DNA of 64,000 bases from Pirellulales bacterium (GTDB lineage Bacteria > Planctomycetota > Planctomycetia > Pirellulales > PALSA-1355), in the NCBI GenBank assembly GCA_022844125.1, contig JALHMI010000020.1:1-64000 (forward strand). The letters run 5' to 3'. Under the pieces are notes generated by a model. The model searched no databases and had not been told where the DNA came from. It worked only from the letters and a program-made list of their open reading frames with translations. The stretch's first letter is position 1; each line of letters opens with the position of its first letter. This document shows positions 35,053-45,400 of the stretch, in pieces. The position numbers and the translations under genes are program-made.

Positions 35053-35841
35053 TTGCCTGATTTTCTCGAGGTTTGTGAACAAGCTGCCCGCGAGGGGGGC
35101 GCCGTCCTGCAGAGTTGGGTGGGGCGATTCAAAGCCCGGGAGAAAGGGCCCCGGGACTTGGTGACCGAGGCCGATCTGGCCTCTCAAGAGGCTGTCCGGG
35201 CCAGGTTGCTGGGGGCTTTTCCCGACCATGACTTTGTCAGCGAAGAGGGTGAGCAGGAGGGTCGCCTCGATGGTCGCTACTGCTGGGTCGTCGATCCGCT
35301 GGACGGCACGCTCAACTACGTGCATCAAATTCCGCATTACGCGGTTTCGATCGCCCTACTCGAAAACGGAAAGCCAATCGTCGGCGTCATTTATGACCCC
35401 GTCAGCGATGAGTGCTTCCGCACTCGCCGGGGTGAGGGAGCCTGGCTCAATTCCTCCCGCATCACGACCAGCGGTGTGGCCACGTTATCCGAGGCGGTGA
35501 TTGCCGCCAGCTTTGCCGCCAGGGTCCAGTTTCCCGCCCGGGAGATTGACCAATTCGTGGCCGCCGTGCAGCAGAGTCAGGGGGTACGACGGACCGGCTC
35601 CGCGGCCTTAAACCTGTGTTATGTCGCGTCAGGACGCTTTGATGCGTTCTGGGCGCTAAGCACGAAGGCCTGGGACGTCGCGGCGGGCGTGCTGCTGGTC
35701 GAGGAGGCTGGCGGGGCTGTCAGCGGTCCGACCGGGACGGCATTTTCGCTCGAGGAGCCCCATCCCGTGGCATGCGCCAGCCAGCCGCTGCTCGATGCCT
35801 TTTGCGCAATGTTGAATTCGGCCGCAGAACTGCAGCACTAG
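35053..35841 (+). CDS. Inositol-monophosphatase-family enzyme
   Basis: The 262-residue protein has the FIG/IMPase metal-binding motifs: LVTEADLASQE, VSEEG near residue 63, WVVDPLDGTLNYVHQIPHYAVSIAL and, near the C-terminus, KAWDVAAGVLLVEEAGG. It dephosphorylates inositol phosphate or related sugar phosphates (some members act on PAP or on fructose bisphosphate). The start is TTG 35053 with a GCAGGA site; no ATG is in frame. The substrate is not clear from the sequence. Confidence 0.9.
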   Translation: MPDFLEVCEQAAREGGAVLQSWVGRFKAREKGPRDLVTEADLASQEAVRARLLGAFPDHDFVSEEGEQEGRLDGRYCWVVDPLDGTLNYVHQIPHYAVSIALLENGKPIVGVIYDPVSDECFRTRRGEGAWLNSSRITTSGVATLSEAVIAASFAARVQFPAREIDQFVAAVQQSQGVRRTGSAALNLCYVASGRFDAFWALSTKAWDVAAGVLLVEEAGGAVSGPTGTAFSLEEPHPVACASQPLLDAFCAMLNSAAELQH

Positions 35842-36063
35842 GGGAGCCCCTAAGTGACCAGCTGTTAACGACTTGGTTGAGGTGCCACGAAACCGGGCCG
35901 CAACCGGGCTGCGACGCAGATTATCAAGCAACTCCAGAGGGCAATAGTTTTGGTCCCTCGGGCGAATCCAATTAGACTGGAGGTTGCATCCTCGCATCTC
36001 CCTTCTTGCGCAATCGGCCAAAGCGCATTCGCCGCGCGGTCGACGCTCCAGAGACTATTCGCC

Positions 36064-39000
36064 ATGCGTCACCCTCTCCGCCGACCATTGGATCTGTTGC
36101 TGGCGGTCTGGTTGTATGGCTGTTTGCTATTGGGACCAACTTCACTGGCCCAGGAGCTGGACAAACCAGCGCCGGCTGCACCGGCCGACTTGTCGGCCGC
36201 TGATCAAGACCATGCGCCCGCGCCGGCCATGGTTCCGGCGCCGCTACCGTTTGAAGTGATGCCGCAGATCTTTCATGTTCGCGATCGTGACGGCAAGCTG
36301 CAGGCGGTGCCCGGAATGAGCTACGAGGAGCTGATGCGACTGTGGAAGCAGCAGCATCAACTGGCGGTCGCCGAAGAGAAGCCGCCCTACACGCTCGAAA
36401 GTCTGGAACTGAGTGGGATCGCAGCCGGCACGAGCGCAGAGCTGATCGCGCGCTTCAAGATCATCGTGCACGACGAGGGCTGGGTCGGCATTCCGCTTAA
36501 GTTGGGGGAAGCCGTGCCGCGCGAAGTCGGCACTTACGAAGGGCCGGGCGAGCACGTCCTGGAGCGCGCGCCTAATGGCGAAGGGTTGATCGCCTGGATC
36601 CGCGGTAAATCCGACGAGAAGCATGAGCTCTCGCTGAAGCTGGTCGTGAACGTCGCACAGGTCGGTCCGCAATCGCGAATGAAGTTGACGGTCCCGCCAG
36701 CGGCCGTCTCCCAATTGCAACTTCAGGTTCCGCTTGCCCGGGCCGTGGCTCGCTCCAGCGAAGGCAGCACACTGGATTCCGTCCGACCGCTGGCAGGCGG
36801 AAAGACGGAGATCAAAGCTCTCGGTTTGACGGGCGAGTTCGAGCTCTCCTGGCATCCTGCTGAAACCAAGGTGGCGGGACTGCCCGCAATTCTGGAAGCC
36901 AGCAGCCAACAGCTGATCCGGATCAACGGGCGCAGCGCAAACACCTATGCGAAACTGACGGTCAGAAGCCTGGGCAGTGAGTTCGATCACTTTCAGGTGC
37001 GGCTGCCTCCCGGGGCGGACTACATCGGCACACCCGAGAACGGCGTGAGCCTGGTGGCGGTGGATGCATCGGCGCCGGGGGGAAAGCTGTACGACGTGCG
37101 GCTAGCCGAAAAAACCGCCGGTCCGGTCGAGGTGCCACTGGTAACCGAACGGGTGCACGACGCCGCGCAGGACGACAGTTCGTTGGAACTGGCGGGTTTC
37201 GAAGTGATTGGCGCCGTGCGGCAATGGGGCACGATTGCCGTGCAGGTCGAAGGCAACTGGCAGGTTGTCTGGGGAGAATCGAATCACGTGCGGAGCGTCG
37301 ACGATGTCGCGGCCGAGCGCGGCGACGAGCTAGCCGCCGGGTTCGAGTATTTCGTGCAGCCCTATTCGCTCGCCGCCCGAGTGATTCCGCAGAAAACACG
37401 GATCCGCGTCGAGCCTCAGTATACGCTGCTGGTGGGCAGCGACGACGTACGATTGGAAGCTCGGCTGAAGTACACCATTCGCGGAGCGAAAGTCCGCACG
37501 CTGACGCTCGACGCGGCGGGTTGGGAGTTTGACGCCATCGAGCCCGCCAATCTGGTGAACGTCGATGCGGCGCTGGCGGCGGCCGATCGCCAACTCACCA
37601 TCCCGCTCCTGGAAGCGACCAGCGGCGAGGTGGAACTCAAGCTCACCGCCCGGCGGCGGGTGGACTCGGCGCAGCAGGAACTTCGCATCGAACTTCCCCG
37701 ACCCCAGGGCGACACGTTGCCCGCGGACGTCGCGATCGTGAGCGATGATCCGATCGAGCTCTTGCCCCGACTTGATCAATGCGTCGGGCTGACACCGCAG
37801 GCGGGGCGAGCGGAACTACCGCTGCCGGTTCGTCAGCAGGAACCGCTGTTCTATCGCACCAGTGGTGAGAACTCGCTCTTCGTGGCTGACCGCAGAGTTC
37901 ACGCTCAGGCGATTGCCACGGCGATGAGCACACGACTTGAAGTTCGCGAAGATGAAACCAGAGTCGACCAGATTTTCGTATTTCAAGTTGCCTATCAGCC
38001 GGCCGAGCATCTGACCCTCATCGTGCCGCAGGGGCTGTCTCCGCAGCGCGTCTCCGTGGTACATGAAGGCGTACGCATCACACCGACGCCACTGCGCGAC
38101 GGGACGATGGCCGACGGGTCCGCGACGCCCGTGCGCATCAAATTGCCATCGCCAGTCATTGGCCGCTGTGAATTGCGAACCAGCTACGCGCGTTCGCACG
38201 CCAAGCCGCCGACGAAAGCGAGCGCCTTGGTGACGGTGCCGCTTGTCGTTCCGGGCGAAGGCCAACTTTCCGACAATCAGGTGCAGATTCTCGCCGCCGA
38301 GGGTCTGACCGCCAGCTATCCGCAAGGGCCCTGGAGCCGTGAAGGACGCGGGGGAGATTCCGAAAACAACCCGGGACTCATCCTGGCGGCTTCACGGGCA
38401 ATCGGTGAAATCACCCTCGCGATCAGTTCCGAACAGGAACAGGCGGAAGCAGCCACCACGATCGAGCGTGCACTGCTGGAGACCGATCTGACCTCGAACA
38501 TTCGCCTCGATCGGGCCATCTTTCGCATCGCCACGACGCGCCGTCGCATCGAGATCGTGTTGCCTGAACAGGCCGACCGGGGATCGCTTGCGCTGTCCGT
38601 CAACGGTGTGCTTGTGGCACCCGAGGGACAGCGGCAACGCACGATCACGGTTCCGCTGGATTCCGCCGCTGGCGAACACTTGATCGAGTTGCGCTACCGT
38701 TTTAGCGGTCGCGATCCGCAGGGATCGCAGCAGTTCGCCAGCCCTGAAATTCCAGCCGCTCGATGGGTGCAGCAGGTTTACTGGCAGGTCGTGTTGCCTC
38801 CCACCGAGCACCTGCTCTTCGGGCCTCAGGGCTATACCAGCGAGCAGCAATGGGTCTGGTCCAACGGCCTGTACTCTCGCCAGGCGACACTGGGGCCCGC
38901 GGACCTCCAGCGCTGGATCAGTGAGCAGAGTGCGCTGGCCGGCCCCGCAGCCTTGCCGCTGCGTGCGGGCGGCGAAGCAGGAAATCGTTACCTGTTCAGC

Positions 39001-39423
39001 ACCTCTGGTCGCATTTTTCCTCTGGAATTGGTTTCCATCAGCCGCTCGCGGCTGGTGCTGCTGGCGTCTCTACCATTGCTCGCTGTGGGATTAGGCCTGA
39101 TCTACATTCCCTGGATGCGACATCCGGCCGTGTTGTTGATCGTGGCGCTCCTTGTTGCCGGGATCGCATTTGTCGAGCCGCACCTTTCCATCCTGCTAGC
39201 ACAGGCGGCCGTTGTTGGTGTGTTGCTGGTCATCGTCGCCTGGCTGCTCGCTCGATTGTCGCCCCCGCCCCAGACCGCGACCTCAGCCCCTTCACGCGGC
39301 AGTTCGTACGCCGCTCTTGAGCGCAGTGTGACCGAGCTCTACCACCGCTCGCCATCCAAGAGCCATCCGCCCTCAACGGCCACGAACCCCCTGATTCCTG
39401 CCGGCCCGGAAGTAAATCCATGA
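36064..39423 (+). CDS. Giant envelope protein 1 (1119 aa)
   Basis: The 1119-residue protein has a signal peptide (LLLAVWLYGCLLLGPTSLAQ), about 960 residues of beta-rich extracytoplasmic sequence, a C-terminal cluster of about three transmembrane helices (residues about 995-1065, LVLLASLPLLAVGLGLIY...VGVLLVIVAWLLARL) and a short cytoplasmic tail. No named domain is evident. It overlaps the next giant gene by ATGA, and its layout resembles each half of that protein. It may form part of a large surface or wall complex. Start ATG 36064 is favoured because it opens the signal peptide; the frame is open to 35950. Confidence 0.85.
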   Translation: MRHPLRRPLDLLLAVWLYGCLLLGPTSLAQELDKPAPAAPADLSAADQDHAPAPAMVPAPLPFEVMPQIFHVRDRDGKLQAVPGMSYEELMRLWKQQHQLAVAEEKPPYTLESLELSGIAAGTSAELIARFKIIVHDEGWVGIPLKLGEAVPREVGTYEGPGEHVLERAPNGEGLIAWIRGKSDEKHELSLKLVVNVAQVGPQSRMKLTVPPAAVSQLQLQVPLARAVARSSEGSTLDSVRPLAGGKTEIKALGLTGEFELSWHPAETKVAGLPAILEASSQQLIRINGRSANTYAKLTVRSLGSEFDHFQVRLPPGADYIGTPENGVSLVAVDASAPGGKLYDVRLAEKTAGPVEVPLVTERVHDAAQDDSSLELAGFEVIGAVRQWGTIAVQVEGNWQVVWGESNHVRSVDDVAAERGDELAAGFEYFVQPYSLAARVIPQKTRIRVEPQYTLLVGSDDVRLEARLKYTIRGAKVRTLTLDAAGWEFDAIEPANLVNVDAALAAADRQLTIPLLEATSGEVELKLTARRRVDSAQQELRIELPRPQGDTLPADVAIVSDDPIELLPRLDQCVGLTPQAGRAELPLPVRQQEPLFYRTSGENSLFVADRRVHAQAIATAMSTRLEVREDETRVDQIFVFQVAYQPAEHLTLIVPQGLSPQRVSVVHEGVRITPTPLRDGTMADGSATPVRIKLPSPVIGRCELRTSYARSHAKPPTKASALVTVPLVVPGEGQLSDNQVQILAAEGLTASYPQGPWSREGRGGDSENNPGLILAASRAIGEITLAISSEQEQAEAATTIERALLETDLTSNIRLDRAIFRIATTRRRIEIVLPEQADRGSLALSVNGVLVAPEGQRQRTITVPLDSAAGEHLIELRYRFSGRDPQGSQQFASPEIPAARWVQQVYWQVVLPPTEHLLFGPQGYTSEQQWVWSNGLYSRQATLGPADLQRWISEQSALAGPAALPLRAGGEAGNRYLFSTSGRIFPLELVSISRSRLVLLASLPLLAVGLGLIYIPWMRHPAVLLIVALLVAGIAFVEPHLSILLAQAAVVGVLLVIVAWLLARLSPPPQTATSAPSRGSSYAALERSVTELYHRSPSKSHPPSTATNPLIPAGPEVNP

Positions 39424-42400
39424 GCCGGATCGGTGCAACTCTTGCGTTGTGTCTGCTCTTGCAGGGAGCGAGCCAGGCGATGGCCGAAGTGCCTGGTTCG
39501 GCCGCTGACTCGCCGGAGCCTCTGCCGACCTTTCACCGCCTGTTTCTGCCTGATAGTGAAATCGAACGTCGCGACTGGAAACATCGATACTTGCCGGTAG
39601 ACGCGGCCGAGTTCGAGCGCGATCTGAAGGTGGTGGCCGATCATCACCGGGGCGCGCCTTCCGCGGATAAGCCACGCCTGGTAAAGGCGACGTACTTTGC
39701 ACAACTGATCGGTGAAGACCTGTTGGTGGGCACCGCTCAACTCACCGTGGCCGGCGACCTGAAACTGCCGACGATGTTGCCCCTTGGGGTCTGCAGCCTC
39801 GCGATCGAATCGGCACATTGGCCCGGAGCGGACCAGCCGGCCACGCTCGCCTTGGACGCGTCGGGAAAACTACAGTTGCTGGTTGAGGACAAACGCCTCG
39901 ATTTGCGGTGGTCTCAACGGGGGCAGCGCACCGCGTCTGGCGCCGTGCAGTTCGAGTTGAAGTTGCCTCCCAGCCTGGTGGGGAACTTGGAACTGACGGT
40001 CCCGGTGGGAGCCGAGATCGTTGCCGAGGGGGGCATCGTGACGCGCCAGGTCGAGCCGTCGGGAGAGAATTCCCCAAGTGCGGCTCGTTGGGGCATCGAA
40101 CTTGGCGGCACGGGGGCGCTCCGTTTGCGCGTGGTTCCCAAGGAGTCCGCCGGCCAGCGACGCCCGCTCACGCTGCTCCGGCAGTCCACAACCTATGAGT
40201 TCTCCGCACGCGGCATCAACGTGGCCACGCAGTTGCGGCTCGATGTGCATGGAGAACCGCTGGAGCGGCTTAAAATCGACCTCGATCCGACCTTGCACTT
40301 GATCTCGGCAAAGACCGGCGATCTGCCCATTCCTTGGTCGAGCGCTACGGACGTCGACTCCGGCGAAACACACGTAATCTTGGAGTTTCAGGAGCCTCTT
40401 TCAGGTACTGGCCGCGTGATTCAATTGGCCAGCGTCTCGCCGCTCGTTACGGGCGAAAGTGCTCCCTTGCCACGGGTGCTTCCCCGTCAGGTGGCCTGGC
40501 AGGAAGGCACTGCCAATCTGCTGGTTCCGGCGGCGCTCGTGCTCGAGCGTCTCAAAACCAGCGGTTGTCGCCAATCGCGTGTCACGACGCTCCCGGCGCC
40601 CCTCACAGGTGAATCGATCGAGATTCAGTTCTATGAATCCGAAGGACGCATCGAGACACGCGTTGCCGAGCCCCAGCAGAGGTTAAGTCTGCGCTGCGCA
40701 CATCAGGTCGAGATCGCGCCAGACTCAATCAGCACATCGTCCGTGTTCGACCTGGGCAGCGATCACCGGTCCGCGAAAGTCCTGGAGTTGCGGCCGCGTG
40801 CGGGGTGGATCGTCGACTCGGTGCAAAGCGTGAAGGGAACCGAGAACCTGACGTGGGACATCGAAGAGAAAGACTCCAGAAGTATCCTGCGTATTCATCC
40901 AGCAGCGGCGCAGCGAATTATCGTCCGCGCGCATGCTCCCTTAGGTGACGAGCGACCGCTTCCGGCTGCCGCGGTGCGGGCGTTCGACCCGGATTCCTTC
41001 AACGTCGCTTCAGAGATCCTCAGTGTGCAAGGAACCGGCGGACTCGAAGTGCGTTGGCAGAGTGAGTTCTTGCATGGCCGTGCCCCGAATGCTCTAAGTG
41101 CTGAAGAATTGCAGCTATTCGTGCAGGCCCCCGCGCAAACCGTGGTGCTCGTGGACGATCGCGTGGACGACGCCCGTCTTTCGATTGAACAACAACGACC
41201 CGAGTTTACCGCCGATCTGCACGTTGACGTGGCGGTTCAAGGGCCAACCTTGACCGAGACGTTGACGATTCTCTGTACGCCGGCGGCGTCACGTGTCGAC
41301 CGCTTGCTGGTGCACCTCTCTGAGAAGCACGACGAGAACGTCAAATGGAGCCTGGCAGGCGGCAATTCGGGGGACTTTTCCGCGCGCCGGCTTTCCGCAG
41401 GGGAACAAACGAAATTGGGACTTCCCAATGGCGAAGTGTGGGAACTGCTGCTCAAGCTGACGCGACTCGGCACGTTCGAAGTCCGTGGGCAACGCCGAGT
41501 GCCTTTCACCGCGGAATCTCCCGTCAGCTTGGCCTGCGTACCTGGCGCCGCCAATCAGCATGGCACCGTCGCAATTCGGGCGCTCGGTGAAACAGGGCTA
41601 GCGATACAAAATCGCAGCCTGACGTCCGTTCCCGCGGAGGCACTCGATGACGAGAACTATCAGACGGCGCGAGCTGCCTTTCACTATCCACCGGCGGCGG
41701 ACGATTTTGCCTCTCAGCCTGCCCTGGTACTTGTGCCTGGCGCGCCACTGCAGGCCTCGACTGGCGCCTGGATCTGGTCTTTGAAACTGGTTTCGCGTTT
41801 TGATTCCGAAGCGCGGATGTCGCACCAGGCTGTGGCCGAAATTCAAACAGCCGGTCGTCGACACGTCGAACTCAAGTTGCCCCTTGAGGCTTCGTTGAAT
41901 GGCGTCTGGCTTGACGATCTGCCCGTCGCCCAAGTCGAATTCGGCAAGCTCAGTGCGCCGCTGAAGATCCAACTTCCGCCGGGCAAAAGCCGGGGGAAAT
42001 TGGCAATTCACTATTCGACCTCCGCCGAGTTGCCGGTGCTCGCAAGGAAGTTCGCACCCCCATTTCCGACTCTGGACGCACCGGTCGTGCACCGTTGCTG
42101 GCAGCTTTGGTTGCCGCCCGGGCACGTGGTCGGCGATGCAACGGGCTGGATGTCGCCAACGCAATTGGTACCGCTCACATGGTCCGAGCGGTTGTTCGGG
42201 ATTCTGGGCCGTAGTGCCGGCCAGAATCTCTTCAATCCGCTGGTTGCGTCCGACTGGCGCGATAACTTCGCGAGCGGCGCCGACGTCGGCCTGGCACGCG
42301 ATCGTGCTCTTCAGTTCCTCGCGACTGTCGGTGACTTACTGACTGAATACCGCGACGCTGAGGAACTGGCCTGGGGACAACTGCTGGCATCCGTCGGGGA

Positions 42401-45400
42401 ACGACAAGGGATGGCCGGTGCTCAGATCCTCGTTGATTCAGAGGCTCTTGCGGCTGCGGGCATCGGTCCGCTAACCAGGATGCCCGTCCTGCATGACGAC
42501 ACCGAGACCGATCGGGCAAGTTTGCTGCTCAAAAATGCCGGCCTGGTCATCCTTGTCACGCCAGAGCAGGCATTGCTTACCAGCTCTGCGACGGCGGCCG
42601 GTTTTGATCCGCGACGCTTCACAACTCTCGGTACGATGCCGGCCGCGGTTGCACGCGGCGCCCTCAGCGGTCAACTGCGCAGCATTTCGGGCCAAGAGGG
42701 GACGGTCTTATCGGTCGCTTCATGGCTGGCGAACTCGGATCCGACGCTGGTCGGGGGCGAGGGACCGCTCTTGAGCTCGGCTCACCCTGTCGGATGGCGA
42801 CGCTACGACTTGCAATGTCACGAGAATCGTCTGGGCGATGTTCGAATCGTCCACTCTTCGCGAATGCAGTCGCTCGCCTGGGCGATTTTTCTGGGGGCCG
42901 CTGGCCTGTGCCTGTGGCGACCGGTGCTGCCCGGCAGCCTCCTCATCATCCTAGCCAGCCTCCTGGTCGCCGTCGCGCTGGTTGTTCCAGCCAGTTTCAC
43001 GCCACTGGCTGCCGCTTCGCTACTCGGGGTGTTGATCGGCCTTCTCGCCCGGATGACCGCAATCTCGCATCCTGGCCAACCGGATCCGAGTGACGCAGCA
43101 TCTCGAGGTTCGCAGAGCAAGTACGTTCAGCCAGTCGTGAGCGCCCTGATCCTGGCTGCGATTGTTAACGGCGCGGCCGCGCTCGACGCTGCCGAACCGA
43201 ACGGTGCGCCCAGCTCGACACCCGAAGCAGAGCCGCTCTACACCGTGCTGTTTCCCATCGACGAAGAGCGTCAACCGACAGGCTCCAAGGTGTTCGTTCC
43301 GGAACCTCTCTACGAAAAACTGCTGAAGGAGGCGGCCGCCGCGAGCGGTCGCCCACAAGGCTGGCTGATCTCACGCGCCGAGTACGAGGGGAGTGTTTCA
43401 CGAGATGGCGCGTCCGCGGGAAATGCGATCACGGCCTTCAAGGCGCGATTCGATATCAACGTGTTCCAATCCAACGCGCCAGTGCGACTACCATTCGCCC
43501 ACGATGGCTGGCAGCAGGCCGTGGGTTCGGCCCGACTCGACGGTAAATCGCTCACCCTAAATTGGCAGGATGAAGATGGCGTGCTCGTGGGACCACTCTC
43601 TGTCGGACGCCATGTGCTCGAAGTCGACCTGCGGCCGACTTTAGTCGGCGATACACGTTCGACGGGCGTAGATCTGCCTATTCCTCGTGTCGCCCAGGCG
43701 ATTCTGCGGCTAAGCGGCGCTGTGGATCTCGAAAACATCAAAATCATCTCCGCCCGGGGACGTGTGACGCTGGATGCCCAGCGCGATTCACTGGTCGCGC
43801 AGCTGGGAGCAGCCGACCGGTTGGCGATCCGCTGGCCCACGGCGCAGTCCAACTCGAACCCGGCTGCGGTCGCGAATCTTCAAGTCGATGAACTCGTTTG
43901 GGTCCGCGTGCGGCCCGGGACCACGGTACTGGACGCCCGTCTGAAGTTTCAGATCAATTCGGGCGAATTGCGCACGGTGCGACTTGCCACGGATCCGAGG
44001 TTGAGGTTGCTGACTTCCCCGGTGAACGGCTCATTGCTGGCTGCCGTCCGTACGTTTCCGGGCAGTCCTCAAATCATCGAGTTGGATCTGATACAACCCG
44101 CTCGCGATTCGGTCACGCTCGATGTCTCGTTCCTCGTCGCCGACGCGTCGGGGGTGGGCAATCTGCGATTGCCGCAGTTGGAGTCGATCGATGCCAAGCC
44201 TTTACGGCGTTGGTTGGGAGTTTCGGTTGACCCCGCTTTGCAATATCGCATACAAGCGGGTGAGGACTCTCCCAGCGTCGATATCGCCAAGTTTCTCGAA
44301 AGTTGGGGAATCGGCGATGCAAAGCCTCTTGCCGCGTTCGCCATCTCACGCGGTGAACCGATCTGGTTCTTGGCAACCCAGCCGGCGGAACCCAAAGTTT
44401 CCGTGCAGCAGAAGACCGTCCTCAGCGTGGGCCGACGTTTCGCTCAAGTTCGCATTGAGTCCTCGCTCGACATAACCGCCGGAGTCCTGGCGCAGCTCAC
44501 GATGGCGTCTCATCCTGACTTCCAACCGGATCGAATCTCGATGCTTGATCAAGACGTCGAACGCGTCGCGCGGTGGTCGGTGAGCGACGAAGGAGAACTC
44601 AATATTTTTCTGACCACTCCGATCGCAGGGCGACAACAATTGGTCGTCACCGGCCGCTGGCCGTTGCCGGCAAGCGCCGGCTTCGAAGCGCCCCGCTGGA
44701 GCCTGCAATCGGCAACGGTCAACCGAGGTCAATGGGAGTTCTATCGCCAGAATGAAGTCCTATTGACGATCAGCCCACCGGCTGAAGCGCGTCCGCCTGA
44801 ACTTCCCTCGGAGCCTCTCCGTAGTGGCTTGGGCTCGCTGGCTGCCGTGTTTCAAGCAGACACGGGCGATTTAGCCTTTGGCTTGCAAGTGGCGGAGAAT
44901 GATCCGCGTGTGAACGGAGCGACCGTCACGTCCGTGCGTCGCGAGGGCGATCGTTTCCTGGCGAACATCGACTATCAGGTCGAAGTCGCGGAGGGGATTC
45001 TTGATTCGCTACAGTTCGAGATCCCCGCCCAACTCGTCGGACCCTTTCGAACCGAACCGGCTGCAATAGTCACGTTAGGTACCGCGGCCGCAACTCAGCG
45101 GCGAGTTCTGACTCTGACTCCAACCACGCCACTGACCGGCAAACACGCATTTCGGATCCAAGGCCGGATTGCGCCCTCGCCAGGTGATCGACTAAGAGTG
45201 CCGGACGTGCAACCGCTGGCGGTCGAGTCGCTAGATCGCTTCGTGCTGCTGCCCAAACAGCTCGATTCTCAGCCCGTCTCTTGGGAGACGTCGCGCTTGA
45301 CCGCGGCCAAGTTACCGGCGGAACTGTTGCCCCGCGGCTGGAATCCGGAGGCCGTTTCCAGCTACAAGGTACACGATGACGGCTTTCACGCCGTGCTCAA